64,000 nucleotides of DNA from the NCBI RefSeq assembly GCF_019443325.1, contig NZ_CP080383.1, positions 1,860,001-1,924,000 on the forward strand, written 5' to 3'. The first letter of the stretch is position 1. Every line of letters begins with the position of its first letter. Shown in pieces: positions 53,444-63,574 of the stretch. Both the position numbers and the translations under genes were made by a program. The notes beneath the pieces were generated by a model. It was not told the origin of the DNA, ran no database searches, and worked only from the letters and a program-made list of their open reading frames with translations. Source of the stretch: Cryobacterium sp. PAMC25264. GTDB taxonomy: Bacteria > Actinomycetota > Actinomycetes > Actinomycetales > Microbacteriaceae.

Positions 53444-55870
53444 CTACGCGCCCGTCGGGGTGCGCTGGTTCGCCCCCTCGTCGGGGCCGGCCGCGGAGCC
53501 CCGAGCAAGTCCCATCCGGCGGAGGGCGGTGGAGCCGAGCGATGCCGGCGCCACGGTGGCCCGCACCCGCTCGGCAGCACTGCCGCCCTGCTGCACCGCG
53601 CGCACGACGGCATCCAGGTCGCGCAGGAGGTCGGCGCCACCGGCTGTTCCCGCCGACGTGCGGGCGTAGTGGGCCCGTTCGATGGCGACGAGCATCCGTT
53701 CGAGCGCGTCGCTCACCTCCGGCGTGTCACCGACTCCAGGACGGGCGCGGATGGCTCCAGCCAGCTCGCGCGCGGTGAGGGTCTCGTACACGGTGACCCC
53801 GTGGTCAAGAGCGGTGTCGGTGAGCTCCCGCCAGGCCAGCACTGCGCCGGCCCGATCGGCGGCGAGCATCCTCCGCCGGCGCCTGCGTCGCAGGACGCGC
53901 ACCACCCCGGGCACGGCCAGCAGAACCAGGGCCGCAGCCACGAGCAGCCCCACCCGGGCCAGGATGCCGGGCAGGTCGTCTTCCGCCGCGGTGACGGTGC
54001 CGCTGGGGCCGCCCGTGAGACCGGGGTTGTCATTGGGGCGGGGGGCGACGGGCGCGGCACCGGCGCTCTCCGGCGCGCCGGCCACCGCGGAGCTCTCCGG
54101 CAACGCGTAGTCGGGAACGCTCCCCCGGCCCGGCGTCGGCTCGAAGGGCACCCAGCCGACCCCGGTGAAGTACAGCTCGGGCCACGCGTGCAGATCGTCT
54201 GAGTCGACGTTGTAGCGGTTGAGCCCACCCACCACCGTGGTGGTGCGGGTGCCAGGCAGGTAGCCCAGCGAGATCCGGGCGGGAATGCCGAGGCTGCGGG
54301 CCATCAGGGCCATGGCCGAGGAGAAGTGCACGCAGTAGCCCCGCTTCACCTCAAGGAAGGTGGCGATGACCTCCGCACCCCCGCCGTCGTAACCGTCTTC
54401 GACGGGAGCCTCGGCGTCGTAACTGAAGTCGTTGCCGCGCAGGTAATCCTGCAGGGCCACCGCGGCGTCGTAGTTCGATTCGGCGCCCGCCGTGACAGCG
54501 CCCGCGGTCTCCGCGATGATTCCCGGCGTGTCCTCCGGCAGAGACAGGCTCGACTCGATGCCCACCGGATACCGTCCGCCGGCCTGGCGCAGCTGCTCCC
54601 GGGTGGGTTGCACCTCCAAGGAGGTCACCGTGTAGCGCTGACCGCTCGTGGTGTTGTCCGGGCTGGTGATGGCCCGGGTGCCGTTGTTCCAGAACCACTC
54701 CCCGGTGAGCCCGTCGACCGAGGTGGCGGGCACCGGCACGGGCAACAGGTCGGTCCTCACACCGTCGACAGCGATGATCGTGGTGGCGGAGGTGCGTGTG
54801 ACGGCCTCGGACAGTCCAGGCGGATCGTCGATCGACTCCACGGTCTTCTCGGGGTCGATCTCCACGGGCCGGGGCAGCCAGGTGGTGCCCTTGATGTCGT
54901 CGAGGGTGAGCAGCGCCAGGTACGGCTGTTCGCTGGCCGTTGTGCGGTAGTGCAGGGCGGGCGTCGGCGCGGGCCGGCGTAGGTCCTGACCCAGATTGAT
55001 CATCGGGCTCACTCCCCCGCCGAAGAGGGCGCTGTTCGGCCGGGAGCCGCCGGTGACGCCGGAGACGATCGGGGCGGTAAGTCCGATGACGAGAGCCCCG
55101 GCTATACCGATCGCGCCGATGGCGAGGGCGCCGCGGACCGCGCCCGGGGGTGACGTCGCACTCCAGCCGAGCGACCCGCCCTGCCGGATCGCCTCCATGC
55201 CGCGCAGCCTGGCGTCCACGCGCAGCACCAGCAGGTAGGCCACGGCGGTGGCGACGAGGCTGCCCCACTCGGCGCCGGTGTCGATCACGAAGCCGGGCAC
55301 GGCCAGGGGAACGAGCGGGGGGATGCCGGCCAGTGCGGGCCAGCGCAGCCCGATCGCCAGCACATCCATCAGGATCGCCAGCAGGCCGACCCCGCAGGCC
55401 AGGAGGAACAGGATGCCGTCCAGCACCTGCGCCGGTGTGCCCTGTGTCTGGATCGACCGCACGCCGGACGTGGCCAGGTCGGTGAATCGTGCGAATGTGT
55501 CGCCGGTGGGAATCAGCCACAGCACACCGGTTCCCCCGCCGAAAACCAGGGTGAGCAGGACGACAAGGGCCCCCGCCGACAGCACCGGCACGAGCGCGGC
55601 CGGCAGCCGGGCGCGCCGGAACCCGGCGGCGGCGGACAGGACCGCCGCTGCGATGACCAGGAGCACCCACCACCAGCCGGAGCCGGCCAGGACCGTGCCC
55701 AGCGCGGTGCACCCGGCGAGGAGCAGCACGATCAGTGCCGCGGAGAGCGGCCACCGCAATGGCGGGACCCGTCGGCGGGCCGGCCGTCGCGCGCCCGCTG
55801 ACGGCGCAGACCCGGGCGGGCCGCCCGGGCGGATGCCCGGGGGTGGCAGAGTGCGACCCGGCGCGGTCAT
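53444..55870 (-). CDS. Membrane transglutaminase-like protein (TgpA/DUF3488 family)
   Basis: An 808-residue membrane protein with several N-terminal helices (about 40-200), an extracytoplasmic transglutaminase-core domain (about 480-600), a further membrane segment (about 640-665) and a cytosolic DUF4129-like C-terminus. The catalytic residues are Cys513 (RGYCVHFSSAM) and His561 (DDLHAWPELYF); the third position, 16 residues after the histidine as in Pseudomonas TgpA, is Glu577 (PFEPTPG) where aspartate is usual. ATG at 55870 overlaps the DUF58 stop. Likely an envelope-linked transpeptidase or protease; substrate unknown. Confidence 0.9.
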   Translation of the reverse strand: MTAPGRTLPPPGIRPGGPPGSAPSAGARRPARRRVPPLRWPLSAALIVLLLAGCTALGTVLAGSGWWWVLLVIAAAVLSAAAGFRRARLPAALVPVLSAGALVVLLTLVFGGGTGVLWLIPTGDTFARFTDLATSGVRSIQTQGTPAQVLDGILFLLACGVGLLAILMDVLAIGLRWPALAGIPPLVPLAVPGFVIDTGAEWGSLVATAVAYLLVLRVDARLRGMEAIRQGGSLGWSATSPPGAVRGALAIGAIGIAGALVIGLTAPIVSGVTGGSRPNSALFGGGVSPMINLGQDLRRPAPTPALHYRTTASEQPYLALLTLDDIKGTTWLPRPVEIDPEKTVESIDDPPGLSEAVTRTSATTIIAVDGVRTDLLPVPVPATSVDGLTGEWFWNNGTRAITSPDNTTSGQRYTVTSLEVQPTREQLRQAGGRYPVGIESSLSLPEDTPGIIAETAGAVTAGAESNYDAAVALQDYLRGNDFSYDAEAPVEDGYDGGGAEVIATFLEVKRGYCVHFSSAMALMARSLGIPARISLGYLPGTRTTTVVGGLNRYNVDSDDLHAWPELYFTGVGWVPFEPTPGRGSVPDYALPESSAVAGAPESAGAAPVAPRPNDNPGLTGGPSGTVTAAEDDLPGILARVGLLVAAALVLLAVPGVVRVLRRRRRRRMLAADRAGAVLAWRELTDTALDHGVTVYETLTARELAGAIRARPGVGDTPEVSDALERMLVAIERAHYARTSAGTAGGADLLRDLDAVVRAVQQGGSAAERVRATVAPASLGSTALRRMGLARGSAAGPDEGANQRTPTGA

Positions 55871-57270
55871 CGGGCCTCCGCCCGGTCCTGGCCGACCCGC
55901 GCCCAGGCCGCGTCGACGGGCGTGGCGGCCGTCACGGGCACGCACTGCCAGCCGGCCTCGGCCAACCGCTCGAGGACGGTGCCGCGCAGGGTGTCGAAGA
56001 CGAAGGCGACGGCAGGCTGGCAGAGGCCCCGCAGTGCGGCCAGGGCCGCCGCATCCGCGTCGTCGAGGTCGATGAGCACGGCGAAGGTCGGAATCTGCCG
56101 CCCGAACGCCGCAGCGTTCCGGCGGGCATCGCCCGCCCCGTTCTCGCCGTCGGGGTGCGCGACGTGGTCCTGCGGGGTGATCTGGGCCAGCGCGTCGACC
56201 AGGGCCAGGGCTCCCTCCGGGCCGGTGAACGAAACCGGGTCGTCGCCGTGCAGGCCGCCGCGCCGCCCGACGTCCGGGTCCCGAGGCACCAGGGTGCTTG
56301 CCGCCCGTGACCGGCCGGGGGCGAGCTGGCTCGGGCCGAGCTCCACCACATCCAATCGGAATCCGGCGTCGATGAGGTGCACCGCGATCGACGCCGTCAA
56401 CTCGACGGCACGCTCGAACTCGGCGTCATGTTCTCGGCCCTCGGCCCGGCCGCCGCGGCCGGTGTCCAGTACCATCCGGGCCTCCGGGTGGCTGCGCTGC
56501 TCTTCCTGCCGGATCATGATCTCGCCGTGCCGCGCGGTGGCGGGCCAGTTGACCCGGCGCATCGGGTCGCCCGGCCGGTATTCCCTGGCGATGAGTTCGT
56601 CGGAGTCGTTGTTGAGGTGCCGGAGGCGTTCGTGACGGGAGCCCTCGCCCCGGGTGATGGATACGCCGCTGCCGGGTAACGGACAGACTGTGGGCGTGAC
56701 CGTGAGGTCGTGCGGCGCTCCGGCCGGCCATTCGCTGTAGGCCAGGCCGAAGGGGTCGGCGCGACCGAGCATGAGTGGGCCCACCGCGTAGACGCCGCGA
56801 CGGAGCGGACGCACCTGGTAGCTCACGCTCGCGGTGTCGCTACCGGGTCCGCGGCCCCGCCTGGCCGGGCCGAGCACGGGCAGCGGTTGCACGGCGGGAA
56901 CGGTGATGCCGCCCGCCGCCAGGTCCCGCCAGCGGAGGCCCGGCAACGACACCGACGCCAGGTTGCGCACCTGAACGGCCACGGTCACCGGCAGCCCGGC
57001 CGAGACCGTGCCCGGCCGGAAGGTACGGGCCACGGCCACCCGCAGCGGGTGCACGAGGACGTACCCCAGCGAGAGGAGCGGCATGAGGAGCAGCACCGAG
57101 CCCAGGAACAGGAGGTCCCGGATGTCGTAGGCCCAGGCGGTGATGAAGACAGCAAGCCCGACGCCCAGGAACAGGGCCCCGCGCAGGGTCGGGCGTACCT
57201 GCCGGCGGATGGCCCGGCGTGTGGCCGGAACCCGCCCGGGGCGCATCCTGACTGTCTGCGATCCGCTCAT
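55867..57270 (-). CDS. DUF58 domain protein
   Basis: A 467-residue protein with two membrane segments near the N-terminus (about 30-75), a beta-rich region, and the DUF58 signature LIAREYRPGDPMRRVNWPATARHGEIMIRQEE followed by a von Willebrand factor A-like fold. It sits between MoxR and the transglutaminase protein in the conserved MoxR-DUF58-TgpA arrangement. The ATG at 57270 lies 29 bases past the moxR stop; the frame upstream is non-coding. Confidence 0.9.
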   Translation of the reverse strand: MSGSQTVRMRPGRVPATRRAIRRQVRPTLRGALFLGVGLAVFITAWAYDIRDLLFLGSVLLLMPLLSLGYVLVHPLRVAVARTFRPGTVSAGLPVTVAVQVRNLASVSLPGLRWRDLAAGGITVPAVQPLPVLGPARRGRGPGSDTASVSYQVRPLRRGVYAVGPLMLGRADPFGLAYSEWPAGAPHDLTVTPTVCPLPGSGVSITRGEGSRHERLRHLNNDSDELIAREYRPGDPMRRVNWPATARHGEIMIRQEEQRSHPEARMVLDTGRGGRAEGREHDAEFERAVELTASIAVHLIDAGFRLDVVELGPSQLAPGRSRAASTLVPRDPDVGRRGGLHGDDPVSFTGPEGALALVDALAQITPQDHVAHPDGENGAGDARRNAAAFGRQIPTFAVLIDLDDADAAALAALRGLCQPAVAFVFDTLRGTVLERLAEAGWQCVPVTAATPVDAAWARVGQDRAEAR

Positions 57271-57298
57271 GACGCTTGTTCCCGTCGCCCGGCCGCCG

Positions 57299-58389
<1,091 letters not shown>

Positions 58390-58393
<4 letters not shown>

Positions 58394-58878
58394 GCCAGAG
58401 GCCGGTTCAGGAAGGCGGCCACGGCGGGCGGCACGTACGGGGCGATGTCGCCGCCGAGAGCAGCGACTTGGCGCACGAGGGAGCTGGACACGTGCGCGTG
58501 CGCGGGGTCGGGCAGCATGAAGATGGTCTCGACGCCGGCGAGGTTGCGGTTCACGATCGCCATCGGTGTCTCGTACGCCACGTCGATCTGCGAGCGGATG
58601 CCCTTGACGAGCACGCTGGCGCCCACATCGACGCAGTAGTCCACGAGCAACCCCATGCTCCAGGAACTGACGATGACGTTGCCGGGCACCCCCGCCTCGG
58701 CGATGGCCCGTTCGATGAGCGAGACCCGCTGGGTGATGGGCAGCAGCGCGGACTTCCCCGGGTTGTGCACCACGAGCACGTGCAGCTCGTCGAACAGCCC
58801 AGCCGCCCGTTGGATCACGTCGAGATGCCCCAGTGTGACGGGGTCGAACGAACCAGGTACGACGGCGATCCTGCGCAT
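58390..58878 (-). CDS. coaD: Phosphopantetheine adenylyltransferase
   Basis: Fourth step of coenzyme A synthesis, making dephospho-CoA. The 162-residue enzyme starts [22 protein letters not shown] with the T-x-G-H nucleotidyltransferase motif and ends with the [11 protein letters not shown] segment. An in-frame ATG 24 codons earlier was rejected because the family starts at MRR. Its stop overlaps the MoxR start. Confidence 0.96.
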
Positions 58879-58980
58879 ACGGTTCACCCTAGCGCCAGCA
58901 CGTAACGGGCGCTGCCCGGGGCAGCCGGATCGGCCGGACGTCGAGGGCATTGTCAGGCTGGCAGCAGCTGCGCCTCAGCC

Positions 58981-61224
58981 TCACCCCTTGGACAGGGAGG
59001 CACGCTCGGAGTCGTCGAGCCTGCGGCGCACGGCCGCCCGCAGCGCGGGAATGGTGCGGATCTCCGGGTCCCCACCGATGAGTTCGCGGGCCGCGGTGCG
59101 GGCGGCCGAGATGATGTCCCCGTCGGTGGCGACCCGCAGCAGCCGCAGCGAGGACTGCCCGCCGGACTGGAAGCGGCCGAGCACATCGCCCTCCTGGCGC
59201 TGTTCGAGGTCGACCTGGGCCAACTCGAAGCCGTCCAGGGTCTTCGCGACCGCCTCGATACGCTCCCGGGCCGGGCTGCCGATCGGAGCCGCCGTCACGA
59301 GCAGGCAGAGGCCCGGCACTCCCCCGCGTCCCACCCGTCCGCGCAGCTGGTGCAGCTGCGACACGCCGAAGCGGTGGGCATCCATCACGACCATGGCGGA
59401 GGCGTTGGGCACGTCGACGCCGACTTCGATGACCGTCGTGGCGACAAGGACCTGGATGTCACCGGCCGCGAACGCCCGCATGGTGTGTTCTTTCTCATCC
59501 GCGGTCATGGCGCCGTGCAGGGGCTCGATGCGCGCGGCCGCGAGCAGCGGATGCCGACGCAGGTCGGCGAGCAACTCCTCGACCGTCGTCATCGGGGTGG
59601 CATCGAAGTCGATCTCCTCGCCCTGCTCAAGCTTTTTTGGAGCGATGGCCGGGCACACCACGAAGCACTGTCGGCCGAGGGCGAGTTCCTCGGCCATGCG
59701 CTGCCAGACGCGTAACACCCAGGCCGGTTTCTCGTCGAGCGGCACCACGAAGGTCTCGATGCCCGGGCGCCCGGCCGGAAGCACGGCGATGGTGCTCACG
59801 TCGAGGTCGCCGAACACGGTCATGGCGATGGTGCGGGGAATGGGTGTGGCGGTGAGCACCAGCACGTGCGGCGGCAGTTCGGCCTTGAGCCGGAGAGCCT
59901 CACGCTGGTCGACGCCGAAGCGGTGTTGTTCGTCGATGACCACCAGGCCGAGGTCGAAGAATCCGACGGTGTCGCTGAGCAGGGCATGGGTGCCGATCAC
60001 GATGCGCGCCTGGCCCGAGACCGTCCGCAGCAGTGCCTTGCGTCGCTCGGCCACGGGCAGCTGGCCGGTGAGCAGGGTCGGCATCAGCTCCGCCGTGAGG
60101 GCGGGGCCCAGGATGCGCGCCATCGAGCGCAGGTGCTGCCCGGCGAGCACCTCGGTGGGTGCCAGCAGCGCGGACTGCCCGCCCGAGTCGGCCACGGCGA
60201 GCATGGCGCGGAGGGCCACGACGGTCTTGCCCGATCCGACTTCACCCTGCACGAGACGGTTCATGGGTGCGGTCAGCCCCATGTCGCGCTGGATCTCGGC
60301 GCCCGTGAGTTCCTGGTCCACCGTGAGGGAGAACGGCAGGGCCGCGTCGAACCTCTCGAGGAAACCACCCGGAACGGGAAGCCGCGCGCGGGTGCGCCTG
60401 GCGCGGTGTTCGGTGTGCTGCTGCACGAGCACGCACTGCAATACGAAAGCCTCGGTGAAGCGCAGCGTATCCCTGGCCTCGTTCCACTCGTCGTCGGAGA
60501 TCGGCCGGTGGACGCGGACGAGGGCGTCCCGGTGGTCCAGCAGGCCGCGCTCGGCCCGCAGCCGCTCGGGGATCGGGTCGTCGATGGGGCCGAGGTGGTC
60601 GATCACCTTGACGATCTGTTTCGCGATGGTCCAGCTGGTCACGGCCGCGGTGGCCGCGTAGATAGGGATGGGCCGGTCCGCCCAGAGGCGGGCCTCGAGG
60701 GCTTCGGCTGGCGAGATCGTGGCATCCAGGGGGTCGTCGCTACCCGGCACGATCTCGTAGGCGGGGTGGGCCAGCTGCCGGGTCTTGTTGAAGACCGTGA
60801 CCTTGCCGGAGAACATGGCCCGCATGCCCGGGCGCAAGGTCTTGATCAACCAGGGTTGATTGAAGAACGTGAGGGTGAGCATGCCACGACCGTCGGAGAT
60901 GACGACCTTCGTGCGATGCACCGCCTTCTTGCCCGGCTGCGGTCGGCCGTAGTCCTGCACGCTCACCGAGAGCACCTCGGCGAGCACGGTGACGGCCTCG
61001 TCGAGCGGCAGCTCCGCCAGGGTGGTGAGTTCGCCGCGCCTGGCGTAGCGGCGGGGGTAGTGGCTGAGCAGGTCGCCGACCGTGGTCATGCCGAAGGCTT
61101 TGGCCAACGCCGTGGCGGGGCCGGCGCCGAGAACCCCGCGCAGTCCGGAGTCGAGGGTGAGGGTGCCGGTAGCGTCGCCGGCGGGCTCCCCGTGGGGGGT
61201 GGCGGCGGCATCCGGACCGGTCAT
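58981..61224 (-). CDS. recG: ATP-dependent DNA helicase RecG
   Basis: Remodels stalled replication forks and Holliday junctions. The 747-residue protein has the N-terminal wedge (OB fold, about 60-190), Walker A GEVGSGKTVVAL near residue 325, the DEQH box VIDEQHRFGVDQR, motif III LTATPIPRTIA, and motif VI region LHQLRGRVGRGG. Located upstream of coaD, as in many actinobacteria, and divergent from rsmD. Confidence 0.96.
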   Translation of the reverse strand: MTGPDAAATPHGEPAGDATGTLTLDSGLRGVLGAGPATALAKAFGMTTVGDLLSHYPRRYARRGELTTLAELPLDEAVTVLAEVLSVSVQDYGRPQPGKKAVHRTKVVISDGRGMLTLTFFNQPWLIKTLRPGMRAMFSGKVTVFNKTRQLAHPAYEIVPGSDDPLDATISPAEALEARLWADRPIPIYAATAAVTSWTIAKQIVKVIDHLGPIDDPIPERLRAERGLLDHRDALVRVHRPISDDEWNEARDTLRFTEAFVLQCVLVQQHTEHRARRTRARLPVPGGFLERFDAALPFSLTVDQELTGAEIQRDMGLTAPMNRLVQGEVGSGKTVVALRAMLAVADSGGQSALLAPTEVLAGQHLRSMARILGPALTAELMPTLLTGQLPVAERRKALLRTVSGQARIVIGTHALLSDTVGFFDLGLVVIDEQHRFGVDQREALRLKAELPPHVLVLTATPIPRTIAMTVFGDLDVSTIAVLPAGRPGIETFVVPLDEKPAWVLRVWQRMAEELALGRQCFVVCPAIAPKKLEQGEEIDFDATPMTTVEELLADLRRHPLLAAARIEPLHGAMTADEKEHTMRAFAAGDIQVLVATTVIEVGVDVPNASAMVVMDAHRFGVSQLHQLRGRVGRGGVPGLCLLVTAAPIGSPARERIEAVAKTLDGFELAQVDLEQRQEGDVLGRFQSGGQSSLRLLRVATDGDIISAARTAARELIGGDPEIRTIPALRAAVRRRLDDSERASLSKG

Positions 61225-61308
61225 ACTTCGATGCTAAAGGTCGCCACCGACACCAGACGTCGATCCCGCAGGATGTGGAGCGCGCCCGGCGGCTAGGCTC
61301 GAAGACAA

Positions 61309-61883
61309 ATGACGCGAATCATCGCCGGGTTCGCCGGCTCCCTCACCCTCACCGTGCCGGCCAAGGGCACCCGGCCCACCAGCGACCAGGTGCGGGAGGC
61401 GCTGTTTTCCGCGCTCGAGGCGCGCGACGCCGTGCGCGGCTACCGGGTTCTCGATCTGTACGCCGGTTCCGGCGCCCTCGGCCTCGAGGCCGCGAGCCGA
61501 GGCGCCCGGGTGGTGACGCTCGTCGAGAACGGGTTCGCGGCCAGCCAGACCTGCCGAAAGAACGCTCAGGCGGTGCAGAAGGCCGCTCCCAAGAACTCCG
61601 GGCTGACCATCTCGGTGTCGAGCCAGGCCGTCCAGTCGTTCCTGGCCGGCACGCCGGACGGTTTCGACCTGGTCTTGATCGACCCGCCGTACGACCTCCC
61701 CGACGCCGAGCTGGCGGCCAACCTCGCCGGCCTGCTGCCGCTGCTGGATCCCGACGCCCTCGTCGTTGTCGAGCGGTCCTCGCGCTCCCCGAACCCACCT
61801 GGGGCCCCGGTCTCGAACTCGTGCGCCGCAAGGACTACGGCGACACCACCCTCTGGTACGCCGACGTCGCCGTTCCCGCCTGA
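61309..61883 (+). CDS. rsmD: 16S rRNA (guanine966-N2)-methyltransferase RsmD, frameshifted near the C-terminus
   Basis: Methylates G966 of 16S rRNA. The SAM-binding motif is RVLDLYAGSGALGLEAASRGA and the catalytic NPPY-type motif reads DLVLIDPPYDLPD. After VVVERSSRSP one C is missing in the CCCC at 61787-61790. As written the frame runs on through 62520 and appears fused to the next gene; with the base restored it continues EPTWGPGLELVRRKDYGDTTLWYADVAVPA and stops at 61883, giving 191 residues, normal for RsmD. Confidence 0.9.
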
Positions 61884-61977
61884 CTGTCGCCCTGAAGAGG
61901 GCTGGTCAGCGCAAGTTTTTAGGCCTAACGTGTGGTGTGTGGACAGCTTCGTCCGCCGCATCCGAAAGGTCGAGCCC

Positions 61978-62520
61978 GTGCGCGTAGCCGTGGTCTGTGC
62001 CAGCCATTACGGTGCCACCCGGGGCATCGCCGAGCGGATCGCCGCTGAGCTCGCCCTGGCGGGGCTCACGGTGCGGGTCTACGACGCGGCCGAGCCCCCG
62101 CACGCAGAGGACGTGGCCGGAGTCGACGCCTTCGTGATCGGCAGCGCGGTGTACATGGGCCACTGGCTCCGGGACGCCACGACGTTCGTGCGCCGCTACC
62201 AGCCCACCCTGCTCGAGCATCCGGTGTGGCTGTTCAGCAGCGGCCCGCTGGGCACGCCGGCGACGGATGCCGAGGCCACCGACATCCTGGCCGACACGGT
62301 GCCGGCGGAAATTATCGATTTCGACAGCACAGTGCGCCCCGTAGGCCACCGGGTCTTCTTCGGTGCGATCGACCCGGGCTCCCTGAGCCTGGCGCACCGC
62401 ACCATCCGACGGTTTCCGGGAGCCGCGGAAAAGATCCCGGCCGGGGACTTCCGCGACTGGCCACAGGTCGAGGCCTGGGCTCGTGAGATCGCCCGCAGCC
62501 TGGTCAAGCCTGCCGCGTAA
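61978..62520 (+). CDS. Flavodoxin-domain protein (HemG-like)
   Basis: A 180-residue protein with the flavodoxin fold. The FMN phosphate loop ASHYGATRGIAERIA lies at residues 8-22, followed by VDAFVIGSAVYMGHWLRDA and WLFSSGPLG. Similar proteins are labelled flavodoxin or protoporphyrinogen-oxidase HemG-like; the reaction is unknown. GTG at 61978 gives VRVAVVCASHYG, with AAAGG eight bases before it. The apparent fusion to RsmD is an artefact of the upstream frameshift. Confidence 0.82.
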   Translation: MRVAVVCASHYGATRGIAERIAAELALAGLTVRVYDAAEPPHAEDVAGVDAFVIGSAVYMGHWLRDATTFVRRYQPTLLEHPVWLFSSGPLGTPATDAEATDILADTVPAEIIDFDSTVRPVGHRVFFGAIDPGSLSLAHRTIRRFPGAAEKIPAGDFRDWPQVEAWAREIARSLVKPAA

Positions 62521-62540
62521 GCGTCCGATCGGCCCCGGTT

Positions 62541-63550
62541 CTAGCCCGCCTGGCCGTCCCATCCGCGGTAGGGATCCCAGCCGCCCTGCGTGTGCGGTTC
62601 GCCATCGACGAGCACCGTGCCGGCCTCCGCCGTCACGGAGCCCAGACGCCGGAAGCCCTCGGGCAGGGAACGGTGCGGCGGGAAGGTGGCCAGCAGGCCG
62701 TGGTCTTCGCCGCCGCCCAGGGCCAACTCCCGGTTGTCGCCGAGTGCGGCAGAGTCGAAGTCGATGCCCACGCCGCTGGCCCGCGCCAGCCGGCCAGCGT
62801 CGATCGCCAGGCCGTCGGAGACGTCGAGCATCGCGGTGGCCCCAGCCTCGGCCGCGGCGGGCCCCAGGTTGATCGGGGGCACCGGAGCCAGCTGGGCGGC
62901 GACGAGGGCGCCATGCCTGTCCTTGAGCAGGTCCGCCTGCTCCCGGCTCGGCACGCCGTGCTCGTCGACGCCGAAGCGGAACAGCAGTCCAAGGCCGATG
63001 CCGGCGTCGCCGAGTCGCCCGGCGTGCGCCACGACGTCGCCGGGCCGGGCCCCCGAACGCAGCACGGGTGGCCGCCCCTCGAGGTCGCCGAAGGCCGTGA
63101 TCGAGAGGGTGAGCGCGTCAGCGGCCGAGAGGTCGCCCCCGACGACACCGCAGCCCGGCGCGAGAGCCTCGCAGCCGTCGCGGAGTCCATCGGCGATACC
63201 GAGGATCACCGAGATGGGCGTGGACGGCGGCGCGGCGATCGCCACGACGAGCGCCGTCGGTCGGGCCCCCATGGCGGCGACGTCGGAGAGGTTCGTCGCG
63301 GCGGCTTTCCAGCCCAGGTCGTGCGGGGTGGACCAAGCCAGTCGGAAGTCGGGCCCCTGGATCATCATGTCGCAGGTCACCACGAACCGGCCGTCCGCGG
63401 CGCTGAGCACCGCGGCGTCGTCGCCGGGGCCGAGCAGCTCGGTGTCCGCCTGCGGCAGCCGGGGAAGATCCGCGCGAGAACCTCGCCCTCGCTCAGGTCG
63501 GCCAGGGTGTCCTCCGTCGCCCAGGAGGGCACGGCTGCGGCATTCGTCAT
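62541..63550 (-). CDS. thiL: Thiamine-monophosphate kinase ThiL, frameshifted near the N-terminus
   Basis: Makes thiamine diphosphate from thiamine monophosphate. The N-terminus MTNAAAVPSWATEDTLADLSEGEVLARIFP starts at the ATG at 63550; one base is missing in the GGGG at 63461-63464 (CCCC in coding sense), after which the correct frame continues RLPQADTELLGPGDDAAVLSAADG. VTCDMMIQGPDF and ISVILGIADGLRDGCEAL follow, the usual ThiL segments. With the base restored the length is 336 residues. The uncorrected long frame from 63557 has a nonsense N-terminus. Confidence 0.9.
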
Positions 63551-63574
63551 ACTTCAAACGGTAACCTGAATGGA

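Noticed and set aside
61309..62520. Novel RsmD-flavodoxin fusion enzyme
   Set aside because: The linker frame is wrong for RsmD; the correct C-terminus and stop are found in the neighbouring frame, so the fusion arises from one missing base.
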